Below are positions 25,546 to 31,149 of a DNA stretch of 31,149 nt, piece by piece. The translations under genes and the position numbers were made by a program. Position 1 is the stretch's first letter, and each line of letters begins with the position of its first letter. The notes below the pieces were generated by a model, which saw only the letters and a program-made list of their open reading frames with translations, was not told where the DNA came from and made no database searches. Origin of the DNA: JBGSTR01 sp963707135 (GTDB lineage: Bacteria > Pseudomonadota > Gammaproteobacteria > Chromatiales > Chromatiaceae); contig CAVPOY010000004.1 of NCBI GenBank assembly GCA_963707135.1, positions 1 to 31,149 of the forward strand. The letters are read 5' to 3'.

Positions 25546-26508
25546 GTGATTAACCCCTTGACTCGGCTAGGCGCAACCACTTTTCCGGCCGGGACGTCGT
25601 CAGCGCGCAGCGGGCATGGGATCATGCGCGGCCGGTCGAAGCGGCGGTTGAAGCGGTACTGCACCTCAGCGAGGTAGTGAGCGGCGTACTTATCGAGTTT
25701 GAAGCCATGATACGAGCCTTGGATTGAACTCTTGAGGTTGGCGAGGTGGGTGGTCACCCAGTGTGAAAGCAGCCTCAATTCGAATTTTTTCTCGTGCCGA
25801 CGACCACGCGCTCGTGGCCGGCGGCCCGCTACGTGGCGGCTGCGAAGCAGGCCGGGTCGTCGGAGACGAAGACGATCAGCGCCTCGGGCGTCAAGACACG
25901 ATTTGCCTACTCCACCAGCGCCTTCTTGGTGAAGCCGGGTACCGGGCCGGGGCGCACGTACCACAGCCGCGTCTCCTCGGTGGTTGTCTGAACCGCGGTC
26001 ACGAGCAGTACCTTGCCGTGCTCCCCGCACCGGTCCTTGCCCGGATGCACTCCGCCAAGGTAGGCGTCGTCGACCTCTGCGCGCTCGTCAATCGCCTGCG
26101 TGAGTTTGCGCTCCATGCGCCAGGCGGCCTTGTAACTCGCCCCCCGAGCAGGCGCTTAAGTTCCAGAACTGAGACGTTGTTCTTCGGCAGCGTGAAGTGG
26201 TAGATCCCAAGAAATCAAAGGCGCAGCGCTAAGCGTGTGGACTCGAAGATCGTGCCCGCCGTCAGCGAGGTCTGCTTGCAACACGCCGGGCGCTGCCACA
26301 GGCGCCTGGCCGAGCCCCGCCTCGCACTGCCCCCTGGGTGCCAGACTGTGCGAACGACTCCGGCAACGACAGCACCGGCTGGAACTGGATCTTGGTGATC
26401 GGCGTCTCGGCTCTCCTCGTTCATTCGGTCACGAGGAATGTGCTCCCGCGGGTGGCTCAGCGCGTGCGCCCGCCCCACCCGACGCCGTTGAGTCATGGGG
26501 CTACTCAC
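25546..26508 (-). mobile_element. degenerate IS1595-family element
   Basis: Related ends are visible: GTGATTAACCCCTTGACTCG at the left, and the complement of GTGAGTAGCCCCATGACTCA at 26488-26508. No target duplication was found. Inside, pieces of an IS1595-type transposase occur in several minus-strand frames. They are an N-terminal KIQFQPVLSLPESFAQ-like segment near 26390, TSLTAGTIFESTRLALRL near 26230, AEVDDAYLGGVHPGKDR near 26060, and the C-terminal SSIQGSYHGFKLDKYAAHYL plus AEVQYRFNRRFDRPRMIP near 25620-25730. Many frameshifts make it non-functional. It is the older of the two IS1595 copies and only distantly similar to the intact one. Confidence 0.8.
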
Positions 26509-26698
26509 CAGAGGTGGGTGAATGTGAGGAATTCGTGTCGAGATATCGTTGGAGACAACAGGAGCGGACTGCAACAATCCTGGCGGGTAGACGATCGAAT
26601 CCACTTACCAGGCCAGATCCGGCGAGTCGTCCGTCGACCGTAGGCTGCTTGTGTCAATGCCGCGACCCGGTGACACTTCCGCGTCAACCAAAGTGGGA

Positions 26699-26723
26699 AA
26701 TCCCCCGGTCCTGCCGGGGGATT
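26699..26723. repeat. solo hairpin AATCCCCCGG-tcctg-CCGGGGGATT
   Basis: A perfect 10-bp stem lies 16 bases before the left repeat of the IS110-family element. It closely resembles the hairpin at the right end of the IS200-type element (28811-28836), including the outer AAT/ATT pair. It may be a solo end of a related IS200-type element or a REP-like palindrome. Confidence 0.7.
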
Positions 26724-26830
26724 GAAAAAGTTTAATGGGATGGTCCGCCCCGCTCCTCCAACCGGCCCGATGGGGGCACAATCGACGCGTTGAGCAAACG
26801 TCGTCGACACCGAGGTAGCGGAGCAGACCA

Positions 26831-27889
26831 ATGAAAGAGCTTAGCAAAGAGAGCGTGATCAAGTTCGTGGGCATCGACCTGGCCAAGCGCAGCTTCCATC
26901 TGTACGCGGTTGATGGTGAGGGCCGGACGGTGCTGAGCAGGAAGCTGACACGGGCGCGTCTGAGTGCAGTGGTAGCCCAGTTGCCGGCGTGCACGATCGC
27001 GATGGAGGCGTGCGGCAGCGCACATCATTGGGGGCGGCGGTTTCGCACCTATGGGCATGAGGTGCGTCTGATCGCCCCGCAGTTCGTCAAGCCGTATGTC
27101 AAGTCCAACAAGAACGACGCGGCCGATGCCGAGGCCATCTGCGAGGCGGCCCAGCGCCCGAGCATGCGCTTCGTGGCGGTCAAGTCGGTCGAGCAGCAGG
27201 ACATCCAGGCCACCCATCGCATGCGCAGCCTGGCGGTGGAGCGGCGCACGGCGCAGGTCAACCAGATCCGCGGCCTGCTGCTGGAATACGGCATCGAGAT
27301 TGCCCAAGGGCGCGCGGCGATCCAGCGGCGCCTGCCGGAGATCCTGGAGGACGCCGACAACGGGCTGAGCGCGCGCTTTCGCGCCGAGCTCTCCGGGCTG
27401 GCCGAGGAAATGCGTCACCTCAATGAGCGTGTCGCCCACTACGATGAGCAGATCGAGCAGATCGCCCAAGGCGATGCCCAGGCACGCGCCCTAATGACGA
27501 TCCCCGGTGTCGGTGCCAAGGGCGCCACCGCGCTGCTGGCCGCCGTGGGCGATGACCCGCGGCCGTTGAAGAACGGCCGCGGCCTGGCCGCCTGGCTTGG
27601 CTTGGTGCCGCGTCAGCATTCCACCGGTGGGCGTGATCGGCTCCTCGGCATCAGCAAACGCGGCGACGTGTACCTGCGCAACCTGCTCATCCATGGTGCC
27701 CGAGCGGTGTTACGGTGGGTCGAGCGCAAAGAGGACCGCACTAGCCGCTGGGCCACGGCGCTGAAGGCGCGCCGCCACACCAACATTGCCGTCGTAGCCA
27801 TGGCCAACAAAATCGCGCGCATCGCCTATGCGGTGATGACTACGGGCAAGCCTTACGATCCGACCATGGGCGCCCTGGCGAAGGCATGA
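26831..27889 (+). CDS. IS110-family transposase/recombinase (352 aa)
   Basis: GGAG (26820-26823) lies 7 bases before the ATG. The N-terminal DEDD RuvC-like domain shows FVGIDLAKRSFHL (Asp16), AMEACGSAHHW (Glu59) and KSNKNDAADAEAI (Asp96 and Asp99). The middle has a long coiled coil (SGLAEEMRHLNERVAHYDEQ), then the transposase_20 domain with MTIPGVGAKGATALLA and WLGLVPRQHSTGGRDRLLGI, which contains the conserved Ser region. The frame is intact and full length, so the element may be active. These recombinases act with an element-encoded bridge RNA rather than by a DDE reaction and make no target duplication. Confidence 0.94.
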   Translation: MKELSKESVIKFVGIDLAKRSFHLYAVDGEGRTVLSRKLTRARLSAVVAQLPACTIAMEACGSAHHWGRRFRTYGHEVRLIAPQFVKPYVKSNKNDAADAEAICEAAQRPSMRFVAVKSVEQQDIQATHRMRSLAVERRTAQVNQIRGLLLEYGIEIAQGRAAIQRRLPEILEDADNGLSARFRAELSGLAEEMRHLNERVAHYDEQIEQIAQGDAQARALMTIPGVGAKGATALLAAVGDDPRPLKNGRGLAAWLGLVPRQHSTGGRDRLLGISKRGDVYLRNLLIHGARAVLRWVERKEDRTSRWATALKARRHTNIAVVAMANKIARIAYAVMTTGKPYDPTMGALAKA

Positions 27890-28210
27890 GCTGGACGAAA
27901 CACTGAACGCGATCAGCGCGGACGCGGTCACTGTCGATCAACGCGTGGCCAACCGGCCGCCACAACGGAGCACTGACCACCACGAGTTGCGAAGAGTGAA
28001 CATCACTGCGATGGCATGAAAGGCAAGTCCTGCATTCCCGAGAACCTGAAAATGTCAAAAGCCGGCTTTGCCGAGACTGAAAGTTTGATAAGGACGGGAA
28101 TGTTCGCGGATTCCATCAGGGCACGAGGGCGGTCGAACGCCCCTCCACACGATGCCGGATATATGACCGCAACCTTTCCTTCAGCCAAACAGCGATCTTC
28201 CTCTTGCACC
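27890..28210 (+). ncRNA. putative IS1111-type bridge (guide) RNA region
   Basis: About 320 bases between the transposase stop and the right subterminal repeat contain no gene. In IS1111-type elements this is where the bridge RNA is encoded; its loops pair with target and donor DNA. Local inverted repeats are present (for example GCCGGC near 28060), but I did not solve a fold or identify the loops. The placement is known for the group; the RNA here is inference. Confidence 0.45.
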
Positions 28211-28255
28211 GCGGGGCGGACCATATATGACAGTTACGGGAGTCCACCCAGGAAA

Positions 28256-28292
28256 CTCCGGGTTGTGAGCCGCCAAGCACACAACCACGGAG
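28256..28292 (+). promoter_or_regulatory. leader hairpin covering the tnpA ribosome-binding site
   Basis: CTCCGGGTTGTG (28256-28267) pairs with CACAACC-A-CGGAG (28280-28292), a 12-bp stem with one bulged base. The right arm contains the GGAG that lies 7 bases before the tnpA ATG at 28300. When folded, the site is hidden. Repression of tnpA translation by a leader stem-loop is known for IS200. Confidence 0.75.
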
Positions 28293-28299
28293 AATCCCG

Positions 28300-28731
28300 A
28301 TGGACGAGTCGGAGAGCCTAAGTCACTCGAAATGGGAGTGCAAATACCATCTCGTGTTCATTCCGAAGTGTCGACGCAAGGTGTTGTACGAGCAACTGCG
28401 CCGCCATCTTGGGGAGATATTCCGAGCCCTCGCGGAGCAGAAGCAATGTCGGATCCTGGAGGGACACCTGATGCCGGATCACGTGCACATGCTGATTTCG
28501 ATCCCGCCGAAGCACGCGGTGTCGGCGGTGGTTGGGTTCATCAAGGGCAAGAGCGCCATCCATCTTGCCCGTGTGTACGGGGAGCGTCGGCGCAACTTCG
28601 TCGGCCAGAGCTTCTGGGCGCGGGGGTATTTTGTGTCGACGGTGGGTCGGGACGAAGCGACGATCCGCGAATACATCCGCACCCAAGAGGAGGAAGACAA
28701 GCGCCTCGATCAGCTCAACCTCTGGGGCTGA
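28300..28731 (+). CDS. tnpA: IS200-type transposase TnpA (143 aa)
   Basis: A single-domain HUH tyrosine transposase that cuts and joins single-stranded DNA at element ends. The metal-binding HUH motif is His61-Val-His63 (MPDHVHMLI). The catalytic tyrosine is probably Tyr125 in ATIREYIRTQEEED. Other landmarks are 'SLSHSKWECKYHLVFIPKCR' at the start, VGFIKGKSAIHLAR, and FWARGYFVSTVGRDEA. The length and every motif match IS200 TnpA, so it is probably functional. No tnpB gene accompanies it. Translation should be limited by the leader hairpin just upstream. The alternative reading, a REP-associated transposase, is less likely because the protein matches IS200 more closely and is shorter than most of those. 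Confidence 0.95.
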   Translation: MDESESLSHSKWECKYHLVFIPKCRRKVLYEQLRRHLGEIFRALAEQKQCRILEGHLMPDHVHMLISIPPKHAVSAVVGFIKGKSAIHLARVYGERRRNFVGQSFWARGYFVSTVGRDEATIREYIRTQEEEDKRLDQLNLWG

Positions 28732-28759
28732 TCGGCCACCTTTAGGTGGCACAAGAACC

Positions 28760-28836
28760 GCGGGGCCGCGTTAGCGACCCCGCACAGCCGCTTCGAGCGG
28801 CTCACGAACGAATGCCCCCGGCTTTGCCGGGGGATT
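28760..28836 (+). repeat. three tandem stem-loops at the IS200 right end
   Basis: Three stem-loops follow tnpA. The first is GCGGGG/CCCCGC with an inner CGC/GCG (28760-28783), the second AGCCGCT-tcg-AGCGGCT (28786-28802), and the third CCCCCGGC-ttt-GCCGGGGG flanked by AAT/ATT (28811-28836). The last should be the right-end structure recognised by TnpA. The first two may stop transcription or form a structured RNA. Confidence 0.7.
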
Positions 28837-28905
28837 GTTACTCATTCCGGCGTACGCGCGAAACGGCGCCGCGCGCGGGCCACGGATTTCAAACGGGCAA
28901 AGACA

Positions 28906-30102
28906 ATGAAAGCCTTTAGGAAGCGTCTGCTCTGGATCGCCGGGCCGATTCTACTGGTTCTTGGAGCGCTTGCGTATTACGGCTATTTTCGGTCGACCAA
29001 CGCCGCCCTGCTGCGCGCCGAAAGCTTCGAGTTTCGTCGCATGCAGGTTCCGCAGGTGGCCGACCAGGAAGCCTACCGGTTCTTTTTCGCGACCAACCGG
29101 GGCGGTGAGGCAGATGACAGGCCGCCCGAAGAGCGCTTTACCTCTGAGCGAGTCGACCGACTTCGGCTCGGCTCCTTCGATGCCGAGATCAAGCCGACGC
29201 TGGGTCTGGGCCGGTGGCTGGACGCGAGCAGTTGGTTCCTCGACGAGGAGATCAAAATTCGCAACGTGCGGGACCTCGAACAAGCGGCTTTAGTGCAACA
29301 GGTGCGAGGGATGGTGGCCGAATCCCCGCATCGCGCTTTGCTGCTCTTCGTGCACGGGTACCGGGCGAGTTTCGATTTCGCGCTCCGGGGGACGGCATTT
29401 CTCGCCAGGATCCTCGACATCGACGCGCCGGTGATGGTGTTCGACTGGCCAGGCAATCAGGGCGACTCACTGGGCGGCTATCGGCGGGCCCAAGCGGTGG
29501 CGTCGGCGTCCGGTGCGGACCTGGCCGCGACCCTGCGCCTGGTCGTGCGCGAGATCCAGCCGGAGCGCTTGTGGCTGGTCGCCAACAGCATGGGCGGTCA
29601 GGTGGTGGTGGACGCTTTCAGCCGTCTCTATGACGAGGGCGATTTCGCCGACATCGACACCGAGATCGACGAGGTCGTACTGACCGCGCCGGACGTGGAC
29701 CATGCCCGGTTCAACGCCCAGTTCAAGCGCGAGCTGGCCGCGCTGGCCCGCCATACGACTGTCTACGTCTCGTCCAACGACCGCGCATTGCTTATCAGCC
29801 GTGTCGTCAATCGGGGCAGGCGTCTTGGCGAGAGCACCTTGTCCAAGGACGACGCGGCGCGGTTCGAGGAGGTCGACGGCCTATTGGAGCTGGTCGAAGG
29901 CGACACGGGCCGGGTGACGCTGATCGACGTGACCCCGGTCAACCGGACCCGGAACTTCCATAACTTCAGCCTGGAGGTGCCGGAATATTTCGACGACCTC
30001 TTCCTGCGCCTGACGAATTCGGAAGAGCCCCGGAACCGCTTGCGCTACCAGTTCGAAACGCCGCAAGGGAAGGTCTATTCGGTCTTGACCCGCGGACGCT
30101 AG
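28906..30102 (+). CDS. DUF900-like alpha/beta hydrolase, membrane-anchored (398 aa)
   Basis: One membrane helix at about 8-26 (LLWIAGPILLVLGALAYYGY) anchors the protein with the enzyme outside the cytoplasm. The core follows the DUF900 pattern: YRFFFATNRGG, then LLLFVHGYRASFDFALRGTA, 'APVMVFDWPGNQGDSLGGY' and the nucleophile elbow ANSMGG with likely Ser228. Most relatives have A-H-S-M-G at the elbow; here the His is Asn. The acid is probably in 'VVLTAPDVDH' and the base near HNFSLEVPEYF. Function in the family is unproven. The TerB-like gene starts 67 bases later on the same strand, so the two may share a transcript. It begins about 65 bases past the IS200 element. Confidence 0.82.
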   Translation: MKAFRKRLLWIAGPILLVLGALAYYGYFRSTNAALLRAESFEFRRMQVPQVADQEAYRFFFATNRGGEADDRPPEERFTSERVDRLRLGSFDAEIKPTLGLGRWLDASSWFLDEEIKIRNVRDLEQAALVQQVRGMVAESPHRALLLFVHGYRASFDFALRGTAFLARILDIDAPVMVFDWPGNQGDSLGGYRRAQAVASASGADLAATLRLVVREIQPERLWLVANSMGGQVVVDAFSRLYDEGDFADIDTEIDEVVLTAPDVDHARFNAQFKRELAALARHTTVYVSSNDRALLISRVVNRGRRLGESTLSKDDAARFEEVDGLLELVEGDTGRVTLIDVTPVNRTRNFHNFSLEVPEYFDDLFLRLTNSEEPRNRLRYQFETPQGKVYSVLTRGR

Positions 30103-30169
30103 TCCCGCGGTGTCTTGCGGCGTCGCGGTTCCCGGGGAAAATCAATAACCACGCACCTCGAGGCCAGCC

Positions 30170-30634
30170 ATGCTTGATCAGATAAAGAGCTTTTTCGAGT
30201 CGCATCTGATGCCGCGAGGGGCGGATAGCGAAGAGGAGGCGGCGCACCGGCTACAGCTCGCGGTCGCGGCCCTATTGCTGGAGATGACGCGGATGGACGA
30301 GCAGGTGCGGCACGAGGAGTGCGCGCGCGTGGAGGCGGGCATCAGGGATCAATTCGGTCTGACCGCCGAGGAATCCAGGCAGCTCATAGAGCTCGCCGAG
30401 GCCGAGCGCATCGATGCAACCGACTATTTCCAGTTCACGTCGCTCATCAACAAGCACTACGGGCCGCAGGAGAGGGCGCAGATCGTCGAGCACCTGTGGC
30501 GTATCGCTTACGCCGACGACGTCGTGCATCACCACGAGGAGCATCTGGTGCGGAAAATCGCGCAGCTGCTGCATGTGCCCCACGGCGCCTTCATCGCCGC
30601 GAAACACCGGGGCGGGGACGACTCGACCGGCTGA
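30170..30634 (+). CDS. TerB-like protein (154 aa)
   Basis: The all-helical product matches the TerB/COG4103 group, first named for tellurite resistance but widespread and mostly of unknown role. It shows the acidic helical repeats of the family: LAVAALLLEMTRMDEQVRHE in the first half and WRIAYADDVVHHHEEHLVRK in the second. The paired Asp/Glu sites probably bind a divalent metal. No signal peptide, so it is cytoplasmic or on the inner face of the membrane. No other ter genes are nearby, so a link to tellurite is not supported. It lies just behind the DUF900-like hydrolase. Confidence 0.8.
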   Translation: MLDQIKSFFESHLMPRGADSEEEAAHRLQLAVAALLLEMTRMDEQVRHEECARVEAGIRDQFGLTAEESRQLIELAEAERIDATDYFQFTSLINKHYGPQERAQIVEHLWRIAYADDVVHHHEEHLVRKIAQLLHVPHGAFIAAKHRGGDDSTG

Positions 30635-30714
30635 GGCACGATTCAAGACAACCTGAACATTTTCAGCCATCCGTAGGTTGCGGTGAGGTCAGAACCGCAC
30701 CCTGCGGATTCCAA

Positions 30715-31149
30715 TCAACAGGCGCCCGAGCAGCGCACCACGACACGAGCACAATTGGCGCCCTGGACGACGGACTCGGGAAGATTGATGGTGCCGCGGC
30801 CGGAATGGATCAGAGTCGCCGAGTTGCACTGGGTACGCCGAGTGCGGAAATCGGCGTCCGACAGCCAGTCCACGCGCGTGCATGCGGCATCGCCTCGGCC
30901 GATCTGGATGCCCGTCTCGTAGGTGCCGCAGCGCACCCGGGTGTGGGTCACCTCCGTGGTGACGGCCCAGCCGCCCGTCTCATCGAGCGAGCCCTGAACG
31001 GACCGTGCCTGGAAGACCCTTCGCGACGGTTGTCCCTGCGCGGCGGGTCCCGACGAGCTCATGGGCAGATCCACTTGCCTCACGATCCGGGCGGTGCCAG
31101 CCGACCGATCCGCTCCGGCCATGTCGTCGGTCGCGCAGCCCGCACTGAA
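30715..31149 (-). CDS. lipoprotein of unknown function, 5' end beyond the window
   Basis: The minus-strand frame stays open to the window edge. Before the internal Met at 31122 it reads FSAGCATDD, where SAGC looks like a lipobox, so the signal peptide lies mostly outside the window. The mature part includes a disordered Ser/Gly/Pro stretch (PMSSSGPAAQGQPSRR), then a probable beta-rich domain with several cysteines: VTHTRVRCGTYETGIQIGRG, DAACTRVDWLSDADF and VVQGANCARVVVRCSGAC at the end. The cysteines may form disulfides, as expected in the periplasm. Family not recognised. It converges on the TerB-like gene. Confidence 0.65.
   Translation of the reverse strand, partial: FSAGCATDDMAGADRSAGTARIVRQVDLPMSSSGPAAQGQPSRRVFQARSVQGSLDETGGWAVTTEVTHTRVRCGTYETGIQIGRGDAACTRVDWLSDADFRTRRTQCNSATLIHSGRGTINLPESVVQGANCARVVVRCSGAC

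Larger units (their letters stand above)
26740..28224 (+). mobile_element. IS110-family (IS1111-type) insertion sequence, about 1.49 kb
   Basis: Perfect 14-bp subterminal inverted repeats bound the element: ATGGTCCGCCCCGC (26740-26753) and GCGGGGCGGACCAT (28211-28224). Subterminal repeats are the hallmark of the IS1111 group within IS110; classical IS110 elements lack them. The true ends probably lie a few bases outside the repeats and cannot be fixed here. The long non-coding part lies after the transposase gene, as in IS1111-type elements. Confidence 0.88.
28225..28840 (+). mobile_element. IS200/IS605-family element, IS200 type (approximate ends)
   Basis: One Y1 transposase gene is framed by hairpins, as in IS200: a left stem-loop before the gene and a row of three stem-loops after it. 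There is no terminal inverted repeat, as expected for single-strand transposition, so the exact ends are uncertain. It begins immediately after the IS110-family element. Confidence 0.75.

Noticed and set aside
24509..26030. 503-residue minus-strand frame running across both IS1595 copies
   Set aside because: It is an accidental join of a C-terminal piece of the old transposase, the true N-terminus of the new one and an out-of-frame shadow.
30170..30634. Tellurite resistance operon
   Set aside because: Only a TerB-like gene is present. No terZ, terD, terC or tehB-like neighbours, so the resistance label is not supported.
1..31149. CRISPR array, rRNA or tRNA genes
   Set aside because: No regularly spaced repeats, no rRNA-like stretches and no cloverleaf with a T-arm pattern (GGTTCGAATCC type) were found.

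Overview
This is a high-GC window from a proteobacterium. The organism is most likely a gammaproteobacterial sulfur oxidiser of the purple sulfur bacterium type (Chromatiales-like). The main evidence is a dissimilatory APS reductase locus in the order aprM-aprB-aprA, which in that group oxidises sulfite to APS. Genus cannot be read from the sequence.

Layout. Positions 1-1200 are mostly non-coding, with a decayed FG-GAP/VCBS-type fragment near 341-529. An orphan coiled-coil protein lies at 1212-2231. An AraC-type regulator (2898-3948, minus) and a DUF1254/DUF1214 exported protein (4155-5586, minus) follow, both broken by single-base frameshifts. A P-loop protein (6747-7481) faces an envelope lipoprotein esterase (7803-9350, minus). 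A small secreted two-repeat protein (9659-10228) comes next, then an RND efflux pair: periplasmic adaptor lipoprotein 10756-11853 and inner-membrane pump 11945-15028. Behind the pump are a DUF3611-like membrane protein (about 15235-15855) and two membrane-anchored alpha/beta hydrolases (15872-16936 and 17030-18487). The aprMBA locus occupies 19434-22667 and ends in a double hairpin terminator. It is followed by four small genes: 116 aa, a SlyD-like prolyl isomerase, 53 aa and 102 aa.

From 24.5 to 28.9 kb lies an insertion-sequence island. It holds a recent IS1595-family element with 23-bp terminal inverted repeats and an exact 8-bp target duplication, an older wrecked IS1595 relative directly beside it, an IS110-family (IS1111-type) element with perfect 14-bp subterminal repeats and a roughly 320-bp non-coding 3' end, and an IS200-type element whose leader hairpin covers the tnpA ribosome-binding site. 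The window closes with a DUF900-like hydrolase, a TerB-like protein and the 3' part of a lipoprotein gene on the minus strand.

How it works together. AprA and AprB form the soluble flavin/iron-sulfur reductase, and AprM is the likely membrane partner passing electrons to the quinone pool. The adaptor and pump form two parts of a tripartite efflux system; no outer-membrane partner is present here. Four separate alpha/beta hydrolases carry N-terminal membrane or lipoprotein anchors, so much of the rest concerns the cell envelope.

Odd points. Several otherwise intact genes, including aprM, are each interrupted by what looks like one extra base. Copies of an IS1595-type end sequence lie on both sides of the apr region. 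No CRISPR array, rRNA or tRNA was recognised.
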